DNA of 64,000 nucleotides from Steromphala cineraria. Lineage: Eukaryota > Mollusca > Gastropoda > Trochida > Trochidae. The notes under the pieces were generated by a model. That model was given only the letters and a program-made list of their open reading frames with translations, ran no database searches and had not been told where the DNA came from. Shown here piece after piece: positions 48,086-57,913 of this stretch. Numbering within the stretch: position 1 is the stretch's first letter; each line of letters opens with the position of its first letter. The stretch lies in NCBI GenBank assembly GCA_916613615.1, contig OU744730.1:3937582-4001581 (forward strand). The letters are read 5' to 3'. The position numbers and the translations under genes are program-made.

Positions 48086-48682
48086 TTCTAAAAAACTAAC
48101 ATTCTCCACTTGAACTAAATGAAATATGTTTTAAACAATTTGTTAAAGCAGATTTATTTGATACAAATAATGTTTTGTTCCTATTCGATATTCACTCTAT
48201 GTATCAGTCTGTAACATGCAAATTTACGTGAGGCTACGCGGATGTTGTTCATTTCATCTTGAGATGCACGGAATTAATGAAATTTAACGTTGCAAACACT
48301 CGATGCAGCACATCATCGTAAGCACTTAGTTTCAAGGAGGTGGGGAAATTGAAGATGCCACTTGCTTCAAACAAAGTTATAACCATGGTGGTTATCTGAT
48401 AACCATGCCATGGGTTAGTTATCCTTCATAACGAACTCGATACCACCATTGATAACTACACCACGTGGTTTTATACAGTTGTCCGGCCATTCGACCTATG
48501 AAACACCTTATGATTTATAAATTGTTAAAAAGTTGCTTATAAGTTTTGTCACACATTATTATAAATTTGAAATATAATGAAATATTTTCAAAATGCAGGG
48601 GTGGGTGATGGGGAAAATATCTTGATCGTACCTTTATCGTTTGTCGCCTCTTGTGCATATGCTAAAAGCGGCTGTAAAATCT

Positions 48683-49014
48683 CACTCCCCACAGAGGCAG
48701 ATAAAATCATGAAATGGTGATACAGACTCTGTTATACTACGCCGAAATCCTTGGGTTTCGGCAATTTCCCCTGGCGGAAAAAATCCACCAAAATTCATTT
48801 GAATTTCATCATCTTGTATGGAAAGGGTGGTTCATATCACAATGTTTTGCCTTGTGTCAGTTGCCAAAATGATGATTTTAGAACAGCGTCGCTTATTGCA
48901 CAATTATCTTTGTTTGCCTCCAATCAGGCATCTCCCATTCTACCCCACAAGTCGGCGTAATAGAACAGAGGCTGTATCAACATGTCATGACTTGATCTGC
49001 CTCTGTGGGGAGAG
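48683..49014. mobile_element. inverted-repeat element C, copy 1
   Basis: Ends CTCCCCACAGAGGCAGAT and ATCTGCCTCTGTGGGGAG are perfect inverted repeats; pairing continues inward through ACAGACTCTGTTATACTACG against CGTAATAGAACAGAGGCTGT. Length about 330 bp. Not coding; ORFs inside are incidental. Confidence 0.8.
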
Positions 49015-50055
49015 AATGAGGAGCAGGAGGAATTTCATTTATTCAATATAATTTGAGAAAGGAGGGTTAAATATGGACTCACTTTCACTCCATAGATTGA
49101 ATTTCAGATAATAGAGAAAATCGAAGCGAATAAGAAATGTCGCGTATCTTCAATTAAGTTCATATTATTAGAGTATTGACAAGTTCAATTTTCAGCATTC
49201 TATCCCCATAGAGGCAGATCAAGTCATTAAATGTTGATTTAGCCTCTGTTCTATTACGCCGAAATCCGTGGGTTCCGGCAGTTTCTCCTGGCGGAAAAAA
49301 AATTGCAACACAATCCATTTGAATTTCTTTATCAAAGACAAGGCTTCTCGCATGGAAAGGATGGTTCATATCACAATCACAAGTCAGGTTCAGTAGCATA
49401 AATGATGATATTAGACGAGCGTCGCTGATTGCACAACTAACTCTGATTGCCTTCAATCAGGCATCTCCCATTCTATCCCACAAAGTCGGCTTAATATAAC
49501 AGAGGATGTATCAACATTCATGACTTGATCTGCCTCTGTGGGGAGAGAATGAGGAGCAGGAGGAATTTCATTTATTTAATATAATTTGAGAAAGGAGGGT
49601 TAAATATGGACTCACTTTCACTCCATAGATTGAATTTCAGTTAATAGAGAATCGAAGCGAATAAGAAATGTCGCGTATCTTCAATTGAGTTCATATTATT
49701 AGAGTATTGACAAGTTCAATTTTCAGCATTCTCTCCCCATAGAGGCAGATCAAGTCATTAAATGATGATACAGTCTCTGTCCAATATACCGAAATCCGTG
49801 GGTTCCGGCAGTTTCCCATGGCGAAATTTTTTTTTCTTTCTGAATGTCTTTATCAAATGACATGTTGTTCGTATCACAATCACAAGTCATGATTTAGTAG
49901 CATAAATGATGATTTTAGAAGAGCGTCGCTGATTGCGCAACTAATTCTGATTGCCTTCAATCAGGCATCTCCCATTCTATCCCACAAAGTCGGCGTAATA
50001 TAACAGAGGCTGTATCAACAGTTCATGTCTTGATCTGCCTCTGTGGAAGGAGAAA
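49015..50055. repeat. 533-bp tandem duplication carrying element C copies 2 and 3
   Basis: AGAGAATGAGGAGCAGGAGG occurs at 49011 and 49544, so the period is 533 bp. Each unit has a 180-bp spacer (AATATAATTTGAGAAAGGAG, GAAGCGAATAAGAAATGTCG) followed by an element C copy (49197-49548 and 49727-50052). The last copy has lost part of its interior. Element C was therefore amplified by local tandem duplication, not by three insertions. Confidence 0.85.
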
Positions 50056-50990
50056 GTTTATCAGTGTAAGGTGACACTGCGAACGGACCAGTCTCTGTAG
50101 CTCAAGGGAGACAACCACTCCTGTACTTTGCTTCAATGCTTCCTTCGGCTTGTGATGTCTGCGTCAATTTGTCTGTCGTATATTCCCGCTACCTCTCTCA
50201 AGCAAGACTGTCCTTTTTTCAAAAACTTTTTTTTAAAACTTTGGAATATGAAGGTCATGGGATGGATGAATAACAATTCTACCAATGGGTTTAAGAGATA
50301 ATTGCAATATCCCTTAGTTTGTGATTAATTTTTCTACTAACCACACATGTTAAAAGACATTGACCTGGTTTAATGAATTTCATCATATGTTTGTCCGTAA
50401 GTTGAACTTGTATTACAGGCTAAGCTTGCGTAGCCAGTTATACAAAAGTGTAACTTGCGAGTTTCAAACATTTTTTAATCGTGTGGACAAACATTTTATG
50501 AAATTCATTTCTTATGAGATCTCACTTTGAAATTAAAGGAAGTTTTGAATTCAAAACAAAAATTGACATTAGATGCAAAATCAAAATACAACTATGCAAC
50601 TGTAAAAGGCCGTTAGCTTCGCCCACATTTATGCCTCTTCCCTCATTTTAAAAGTTCATTGACTAAATGTAAAAAAACATACAAATTTATCTAAGTTATT
50701 TTAATGAATTATTTATATAAGTCAATTTTTAATCTCAATTATGAATATCCAGTCTTATCTAAACACTTAAAAAAAGATATTCGTGAAAACAGAATGTCAT
50801 GGCTATTTCACCACTGAGTAATGTCACATTTTTATAATAGATCTTACATTACATTGCCATGTTTCGGACAATCAGCAGGCAGCAAACGCGATTATGCGAC
50901 GGTTATTTTACTAACTTTCATTGAAATGTCTATCTGCCACGTGACCTTGTTACATAAGATCAGAAGGGAGCATATTGCCTACATTTCAGT
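50056..50990. other. intergenic stretch
   Basis: No gene or repeat recognised. Confidence 0.4.
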
Positions 50991-50996
50991 CGAATT

Positions 50997-51115
50997 AATC
51001 CTAGCCTCAATATTACCCGTTTCACTCCGATATTGAGTCTAGGAAGGTCGCGTCACCCGACCTTTCTGTGACCTATGACCCTCCAACATAGTACGTGCGA
51101 AGGCCGACTATCAGT
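50997..51115. mobile_element. left-end fragment of the Mutator-like MITE
   Basis: CCTAGCCTCAATATTACCCG, TTTCACTCCGATATTGAGTC and TGACCTATGACCCTCCAACA closely match the left half of the element at 51538. The right half is missing. Confidence 0.75.
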
Positions 51116-51363
51116 AGTATAATTGAATAAATCAAATGTAGGTGCCGTTGCCACTGGATAATTCAAAAATGCAATAATAACAAATAAATACACATGTTTA
51201 AACCAATCAAAATGGATGTATTTTTATTATACATATCGTGTACTGATACTTTAACAATGACCTTTTGTTTGTTTACAGAGATACGAAACCGCGGCTGTGT
51301 AATTTGTGTTGTTATTGGTGTCCGTTTCCGGTTGACGTAAAAAAGGATTTTGTGAAAACTAAA

Positions 51364-51396
51364 GGGGGGGGGGGTGGGGGGGGGGGGGGGGGGGGG
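51364..51396 (+). repeat. poly-G run (32 G with one T)
   Basis: Long G tract broken only at 51375. It could form G-quadruplex structures, and its exact length may be a sequencing artefact. Confidence 0.85.
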
Positions 51397-51537
51397 AATT
51401 ATTTTTAAAGATATACTATGCCCTGACCACAAGACGTTTTACTCAAACTCAAATAAATAAGTTATCTGGATAATAAAACATTATTTCATACATTCACCAG
51501 GTTGCATGAATGGGTAAGATAATGTTATCCTGAAAAT

Positions 51538-51803
51538 CAGTCTAAGTAAACCTAGCCTCAATATTATCCGTTTCACTCCTATACTGAGTCTAAAAAGGTC
51601 TAGTTGAGGGTAGCGTCAGCCGACCTTTCTGCGACCTATGGCCCTCCAACGTTATACCTGCGAAGGCAGACTATTGTGGCTTGGTAAGCCGAGTTCTGAT
51701 TGGTCAATTCGATACTTGGGCTGACGCGACCCTCTACTAGGCCTTTTTAAGACTCGGTATAGGAGTGAAACGGATAATATTGAGGCTAGGTTTACTTAGA
51801 CTG
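51538..51803. mobile_element. Mutator-like MITE, intact, 9-bp target duplication
   Basis: The ends CAGTCTAAGTAAACCTAGCC and its mirror GGCTAGGTTTACTTAGACTG are perfect. The inverted repeats extend about 88 bp with few mismatches (through GTGAAACGGATAATATTGAG). CCTGAAAAT lies directly outside both ends (51529-51537 and 51804-51812), a 9-bp target-site duplication. Long inverted repeats plus a 9-bp duplication fit the Mutator/MULE superfamily. The 266-bp element has no ORF, so it would need a transposase from elsewhere. Confidence 0.9.
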
Positions 51804-52567
51804 CCTGAAAATATTCCTGATCTTTTAAAATGCCATTCGAAAGTGTTTATATCTGTCAACACTAAAAAAACATTTCCCCATAATTATAAATACTCTCTTG
51901 CTTTGTTTAACTGTTCTGGGATGGGTATCTATTAACGTAAACAGTTCAAGTTGTGTTGTGTAAACAATATATCCATCAATAATAGGACTATATTGATTTA
52001 TCGATTATTCTCAACTAAACGCAATAAGCTTCTGAAGCAATAGCCATCAATCATTGCAATCCATGTTGTAATAATTGTGAGTTTTGCACTTAGTGGTAAA
52101 ACGTTTGTATTTGTACGTGTGGATTGGCAACCAGTGGAACGTTTCTGTGTTTACATCTCTCTATCTCATCAAAACCACTGCCACAAGAACAATGTTTCAA
52201 ATCGCCTTTTATTCTTTAAACTTGACAAATTCTTCTAAAATTAACACCCGCTCTAAAATCGTTCCAAAGAAGAAGCCGAGTCAAACCTCACCTCCATTAA
52301 TGTCGTTAAGCTTCAGGAGATTTGGATGATGGGTCAGTTTCCATTAGCTGTAAATTGTACGATTCCCTTGGGAATAATTGTTTGAGATGTTTATTGATTG
52401 CAATGATGCTGTCGGTATTGACCGCTTTTCTGATCAGCATTATCTTGTTTACAGCAGGATGAATACAATAGTGACATGTATTGAATCAGCAGGTGTTGAA
52501 CATTGAGAGAGACACTGACGAAACGATTTGGTGATGAAAGTTTAATGTCTTTCCCATTCAAGAACAA

Positions 52568-52686
52568 CTGACAGTGTTTTGGGGATGTGCTCGTGACATA
52601 GAGTTATCCAAGACTTGGAAACCGGAGGACTCTCTAGCCCAGTACTTGTTTGAGGTTTGCCAAGGAGACATTTTAGCACCCTCTGT
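52568..52686 (+). pseudogene. decayed nicotinic-receptor fragment 1
   Basis: It translates as TWKPEDSLAQYLFEVCQGDI, then LAPSV. The intact gene downstream has TWNPEDYQGQYLVEVRHGDI, then WVPSV, at residues 91-115. Upstream, LTV and an IE/LS stretch also fit. The match stops at PSV. No signal peptide, Cys-loop or membrane segments remain. It is one of two tandem remnants 5' of the intact gene. Confidence 0.85.
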
Positions 52687-52747
52687 ATTCAAAAGATATT
52701 GACAACACGATTTGATGTTAAAGTTTAATTTGTTTTCATTAAAGAGC

Positions 52748-52878
52748 TCTTGACTCTGGGATGTGATTGTGACATAGAGATATTCGAGATTTGAAAGACG
52801 GAAGACTCTCTAGCCCAGTACTTGATTGAGGTTTGACAAAGAGACATTTTGGAACCGTTTGTATCTCTGACGAACAGT
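52748..52878 (+). pseudogene. decayed nicotinic-receptor fragment 2, with in-frame stop
   Basis: It translates as EDSLAQYLIEV, stop, QRDILEPFVSLTNS. The intact gene has EDYQGQYLVEVRHGDIWVPS and VSLTNS. The stop (TGA) falls where the intact gene has CGA (Arg). It shares SLAQYL and DIL with fragment 1, so the two fragments are closer to each other than to the gene. The sequence after it (52970-53010, CCTTAGCTGAAGGGAA) resembles the gene's own 5' flank at about 53325-53340, so the duplicated unit included the flank. Confidence 0.85.
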
Positions 52879-53099
52879 GGCGCAACATACATCAGTGTCA
52901 AAGCTAGCATGGTGAAGTCGCACTCATACTGTTGTGCAATGTCAGCTTGACTCCGGGCTACACTGTTAAGTTTTACCTTAGCTGAAGGGAATCTAAATGT
53001 GGTAACGCAGCACATCGTTTGGACCAGAAGCTTTTTCAGAGACTATGTGTTCGATATCTAGTCTCATTGCGATACTGTAGGAATATCTGAACACCAGGC

Positions 53100-53335
53100 A
53101 CGATATCAATGAAATTGTGATACATTGTAACACTGACATTTTGATATTGTAACATTGATGTTTTGTTACATTGCAACAATGGCTTGTTACAACGTTAAAT
53201 CGACTCTTTGTTTCATCATTATATTGACTTTGTCTCATTGCTTAGTTGTAACAGCGCTTTAACAAAGCTGAATCGACTCGTTGTTGCAACGCTAAGTTGA
53301 CTCTTAGCTACTTTGTTATTCGCCTTAGCTGAAAA
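53100..53335 (+). repeat. degenerate short repeats 5' of the receptor gene
   Basis: Variants of TTGTTACAACGTTAAATCGA / CTCTTTGTT recur (TGTTGCAACGCTAAGTTGAC, AAAGCTGAATCGACTCGTTG), together with TGTAACATTGATGTTTTG-type units. Spacing is irregular, about 25-50 bp. It immediately precedes the start codon region. Confidence 0.6.
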
Positions 53336-53355
53336 GAACCTGAGCTCACAGCAGG

Positions 53356-54477
53356 ATGTTCTTTCAGAGATACTGTGTACTAACATTAATGATCATCATG
53401 ATAGATGGAGGAATTGCTGTACTTCAGACAAGAGATCTGCTGAAAGGTTTGAGAGAAGAGGTAATTTCACGTCAAGACAAATGGATTCCACCTTTTCACG
53501 ACAATTCTACCTCCGTAGATGTCACTTTGAACTTTAACATCATATCAGTGCGAGATCTAGATTCTGTAACTGAAACCCTGACGGTGCTCGGGTATCTACA
53601 CATGATCTGGGAAGATCCCAGTCTTACATGGAATCCAGAGGACTATCAAGGGCAATACTTGGTTGAGGTGCGACACGGAGACATTTGGGTACCCTCTGTT
53701 TCCCTAACAAACAGCGTCTACAACATGAACCCAGTTCAAACAGGAATGCCAATCGTTATCTTCGCCTCAGGAAGGATCAGTTGGATACTTCAAGATACTT
53801 TCAGTGTTGCCTGCAAGATCAACGTTTCCCGATTCCCCTTTGATACACAAACCTGTTCCTTTCTGTTTGTTGCTCCTTATGGATATAAGATGAATCTGGG
53901 CTTTGGTGACACCGGCGACGTAGCTACAGAAGGTGTCTTGGACGAAAATGGCGAATGGGATATTCAGGCTCAAAATAGAAGTTTACGAGAGTTTGAGGCA
54001 GTGAACATGGCCGAATTTACAATAACCCTTCAACGGAAGACAACGTACTACCTTATTAACTTCATCTTTCCAATGTGCCTCATGTCCATCCTGAACCCCT
54101 TCGTATTTCTCATCCCAGCGAGATCTGGCGAGAAACTCAGTTTCCTCATGGCTGTGTTTGTTTCTCATGCGATGTTCTTGAATCTGATTCACCAGATAAT
54201 GCCGCCGACATCAGACGATGTGTCAAGAATTTCTCTGTTCCTGGCCATCATAGAAACGCAAGGGTTCTTAACGATTGTATGCACAATAATCGTTCTCGGA
54301 GTCCATCATAGAAAAGAAGTGAGGGAAGCAGCAGCCTTGTCACAGTCCAATAACAACTCGGATAAACAGGGTTCAACACAGTGCTCTTGGTTTTCACTGG
54401 AACGTTTCCTCGATGGACTGTTCTTCGTACTCTCCTTCGCGATGGCGGGATGTAGCTTCCTAATTCTGATACTGTAA
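53356..54477 (+). CDS. Cys-loop ligand-gated ion channel subunit, nicotinic acetylcholine receptor-like, intronless
   Basis: A 373-residue subunit of a pentameric ligand-gated channel, in one exon. The start at 53356 gives a signal peptide (MFFQRYCVLTLMIIMIDGGI). The extracellular domain follows, with the Cys-loop CKINVSRFPFDTQTC (C153-C167, 13 residues between) and WDIQAQ. Four membrane segments are visible: M1 about 231-254, M2 about 258-278 starting GEKLSF, M3 about 292-316, M4 about 351-373. The M3-M4 loop is only about 30 residues, and the protein ends with M4. The CC pair of nicotinic alpha loop C is absent, and the loop B Trp region reads FVAPYGY, so classical acetylcholine binding is doubtful. 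GEK before M2 suggests a cation channel. Lophotrochozoans are known to have many such intronless, retroposed nicotinic genes. Two decayed fragments lie just upstream. Confidence 0.93.
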   Translation: MFFQRYCVLTLMIIMIDGGIAVLQTRDLLKGLREEVISRQDKWIPPFHDNSTSVDVTLNFNIISVRDLDSVTETLTVLGYLHMIWEDPSLTWNPEDYQGQYLVEVRHGDIWVPSVSLTNSVYNMNPVQTGMPIVIFASGRISWILQDTFSVACKINVSRFPFDTQTCSFLFVAPYGYKMNLGFGDTGDVATEGVLDENGEWDIQAQNRSLREFEAVNMAEFTITLQRKTTYYLINFIFPMCLMSILNPFVFLIPARSGEKLSFLMAVFVSHAMFLNLIHQIMPPTSDDVSRISLFLAIIETQGFLTIVCTIIVLGVHHRKEVREAAALSQSNNNSDKQGSTQCSWFSLERFLDGLFFVLSFAMAGCSFLILIL

Positions 54478-54619
54478 TGGCATTGTACTCCATTGTCTCT
54501 ATCTGTCTACCTTTCTAAATGTGATCTATGGTGGAAAAGAAAACACTTATGCTGAATGATGGAGATGACCTGAGATATATGTATAAACATTACGTCTCAT
54601 AGCATTAAAATCAGGTAAA

Positions 54620-55090
54620 ATGTAACTCTGGTACCTCGCTTCGATCTTATCTGAGTACCACTCAATATAACTCGTTTCAGGTAGCCTGTTTTGTACCTAA
54701 CACCATCGATGAACACAAACAAAGAACCGGTAGGATATCAAATCGTAACTTTCTAGCCATGTCTACTTGGCTGTAATGCAAAGATCTTCTGGTACGCCCC
54801 CGTTGAACAGTACTCAGAATTAGAACGCAGAGAGGTACGAAATATATTTTAACCTCTGAAATCTTGTAAAACCTAACACTCGTTCCCCGCTGCACTTATC
54901 TGAGTACCGTTCAATGGGGCTCGTGTCAGGTTGCCCTGTCGAGGACCTCACATCATCAATGAATCAAAAGCGAGAGCCGGTAATATACCAAATCATGACA
55001 TTCTAGCTGCTTCTACTTGACTGCAATGCACAGATCTTTGGACACGCCCCTAACAGTACTCAGAATCAGAACGCACAGAGGTACGAATGA
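54620..55090 (+). repeat. two tandem ~249-bp copies in the receptor 3' UTR
   Basis: CTGAGTACC recurs at 54651 and 54900. GAACCGGTAGGATATCAAAT / GAGCCGGTAATATACCAAAT and AACAGTACTCAGAATTAGAA / AACAGTACTCAGAATCAGAA are paired blocks. The copies are diverged by roughly one base in five by eye. Confidence 0.85.
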
Positions 55091-55170
55091 TATATTAGTC
55101 TTACCTGTTTTCGATGAGACTGTAACTACGCAGTGTTTATATAAGTTATCACATTGTTGTTCTTCTGTGG

Positions 55171-55176
55171 AATAAA
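55171..55176 (+). promoter_or_regulatory. candidate poly(A) signal, receptor gene
   Basis: AATAAA in GTGGAATAAAGTTTTATG, about 690 bp after the stop and just past the duplicated 3' region. Confidence 0.6.
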
Positions 55177-55199
55177 GTTTTATGAAACTTGCGTAAATG

Positions 55200-56020
55200 A
55201 TATCTGGATATCTTTTATTCGTTCTTTTTGTTAACTATTTTTTGCTTATACATGTATGGGAATACGTTATCGGAAACGTAGGGTACGACCGATTTATTCT
55301 CTTACGATAAAACCAATATATTCCACAGCGTCATTCACTGCACGGTTTTCATTTTTCATTTGATAAATCTAAAGATGCATTACATAAAAGTTTTTTACAT
55401 ATATTTATTTATATGCAGTTGTGTATACGTTAGTTAGAGGCCACACCGATTTCAATTATTTAATGCATATGTTATTGCTTCTTATGAAACTTAAATATTG
55501 AACGTTCGGTGTTCTCACAATTTTGTTTTGGCGTTTATGAAAAGATCGGACTACAGATGAATGTTTTTTCTATGAGCATACTTACTTATAATTCATTCTT
55601 GGTTCTTATGAATGTAACAAAGGTGTCAACGAAAAATCATCGCATTATTGTTCATTGTTCCTGATAAACAAGAATACTCGCAGTAGTCCTTCGGGAGAAC
55701 GATTTGTTCACTAAAAGATTCAAAGGAACATTTTTTTTATTATTCCTGTATTCATGGTACAATTTACAGTAGCATATCAGGATAACAACAATGTACAGGA
55801 TCAAAGGAACATATTGGGGAATATTACTTAAACTACGCGTAAAGGATAGAGGAATTGAGAAGATGATTCCCTGCCCAAAATCGAGAAATGAGTTAAAAGA
55901 CTAATAATGTCACTTTCAGTAAGTGACTTAACTCAAAATAAGCCGTAAACTAAGCAGAGAAAAGGGTACCTGGTACAAACTGTTTATCTTTGAGCGACTA
56001 AAAGTCATCCCTTGATTGTG
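55200..56020. other. intergenic stretch
   Basis: No gene or repeat recognised. Confidence 0.4.
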
Positions 56021-56021
56021 C

Positions 56022-56197
56022 ATCTTCCTACACAAAGCCTAAAACGCCAGTTTCCGAACTGTCAGTTTATGCCTTGCTGCGGACCCTTCACTTTTCATGT
56101 AGGGGCACTTTAGCAGCACAGAAAACTCATGGGTATGCAGCAAGGCATAAAACTGACAGTTCGGAAACTGGTATTTTAGGCTTTGTGTAGGAAGATA
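56022..56197. mobile_element. inverted-repeat element D (176 bp)
   Basis: The ends ATCTTCCTACACAAAGCCTA and TAGGCTTTGTGTAGGAAGAT mirror each other, and the arms extend about 58 bp through CCAGTTTCCGAACTGTCAGT and TATGCCTTGCTGC. A single arm of the same family lies at 13300-13365. No ORF. Confidence 0.85.
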
Positions 56198-56796
56198 AGG
56201 ACAGCGTGCTTTGAGTCAAATTATTTTAGGTGGTATTTTTTTATAAACTGTATTTATTATTTCAAATTATTCAATTTAGCTAAATCGTAACCCTCAAAAA
56301 GCGCCAAAGACAGTTGCACAATATGTGTGAAGAAATTAAAGAGTCCGTGGTTTTCATCCTTATATTGTATTTCTTTTATACGACCGTAAATGGGAGAATT
56401 TATTACATACAAAATCTCACACATTCATCTCAAAATGAAAAATATACGATAAAAGCTTATTTTGTAATGAAAATCAAAATTTAACCATTTCTGTTCGCGG
56501 AAGGCAAATTCACAGTCCAGATTTCCATGGATACTAGTACTTTAACCTATGAAACAGTATACACTTGTAGCTGTCATTCTTCCATGCTTTCTATAAGTTT
56601 CCAACATTACGTTTGACTGATTAACGCGCGTCACTGTCCAGTTTTCGATCACAATCGCGACCTTAAACGTTCCTATTTTTAGTTGACAACGTCGATCAGC
56701 TTTAAGATTATACTTTCTCGATACTGATCTGCCATATGGCATGATTCATTACATCGTCATATGTGACTCTAAACAACTCACGGAGTGGCTCTTTAA

Positions 56797-57279
56797 AGTG
56801 ACACAGAGGATCTTTCTTAAAATGTTATTTGGTTTTGATAAGCTACAACATATCTAATATGCTGATTGAAGTTTATATATCATCACTGGACTTGAAAATA
56901 TATTCATTTATGCATAATATCTCTAAAATGCTTGATTTTATGGAAAAATCAAGAAAACATCTCAAATACGTTTAATATTATGCATCAAATTAATCTACGT
57001 ATAAGTTACGATACCTAATAAACACTATCGAATCGAATATATTTTCCTGTCAGCTTATGACAAGGTTTCAAAATAACGTTTGGCGAATTTGCGCGCGCCA
57101 CTCGAGCCACATTGTCTGGTTTTCGATCAAAATCCCGACTTTGAATGGCCGTATTTTCGCTATAATGTACTGATCGACCTTTAACTTGTTATTTTCAGTA
57201 GCAGTTAGTGGTTCCCGATGTAATAACATCGATTTCAAAATTTTACATATGTGATCCTATCAACATACTCTGTGTCTCT
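56797..57279. mobile_element. TTAA-flanked MITE, family B
   Basis: Terminal repeats AGTGACACAGAGGATC and GATCCTATCAACATACTCTG / TGTCTCT lie directly inside TTAA (56793-56796 and 57280-57283). Length 483 bp. GTTTGACTGATTAACGCGCG (about 56610, just outside) resembles the inner GTTTGGCGAATTTGCGCGCG (about 57080), so related sequence also lies to the left. No ORF. Confidence 0.7.
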
Positions 57280-57672
57280 TTAAGAAATGGTTCGTGTTCA
57301 ATGTTGACTCCATATTTAATTAATTTTCTCGTTATATACATTATATTTCGTTTAATTTTTTGACTCATTTTTACGAGGCAAATATCTCCGCTTGCAAGAA
57401 TTTTTCAGCCTGAGTGCATTCAATCTCGAAATATTGAATTGCAAACTGTTAATACCTCCCCTGTTTGTTGTCTTAACTAAAGGCTCGCCGCTCCATGTTT
57501 TCAGAATTGCACCCGACTTGCATCAGAAGTTAGAGCTGCGGAATCTTGCAACATTCCGTTTAACTGCATCGGACACCCAGTATCAGCGTTCTGTCTAAAC
57601 AGTGGCTGGTTTTATTTAACCCTTCGGTTAAATACAAAATTAATGATGGTCTGAGTACGACCTTACGTATAG

Positions 57673-57913
57673 GTTAATGTCCGAGTAACTCTCCATTCCT
57701 TACAAAATAATGAAGCCGAGGGTCCCAGGGCCTGAGTCTAATTATTTTATAGGAATGGAGAGTTACGAGGATATTAACGGACTTAGGTTACACTCAACTT
57801 AATGCTTTTTCAAAAAACATAACTTAACATATTTTAAAAATTGAAATTTGAAGTGAAAAACTTGATGTTAAGATTGAAAGATAATGAAGCGACAGAACAA
57901 TATGATGACGTCA
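57673..57913 (+). repeat. hairpin with one distal CRE
   Basis: Arms share CGAGTAACTCTCCATTCCT and its mirror AGGAATGGAGAGTTACGAG within 57673-57778, around a GGGTCCCAGGGCC apex. One TGACGTCA follows at 57906-57913. The spacing recalls the hairpin/CRE elements at 13.5 and 28.4 kb, but with one site and no GC patch; membership is uncertain. Confidence 0.5.

Noticed and set aside
48751..49051. ORFs within inverted-repeat element C
   Set aside because: Read-through of a non-coding MITE; the frame differs between copies.
57392..57598. 68-codon ORF
   Set aside because: No domain or known family; it lies among hairpin and MITE relics.
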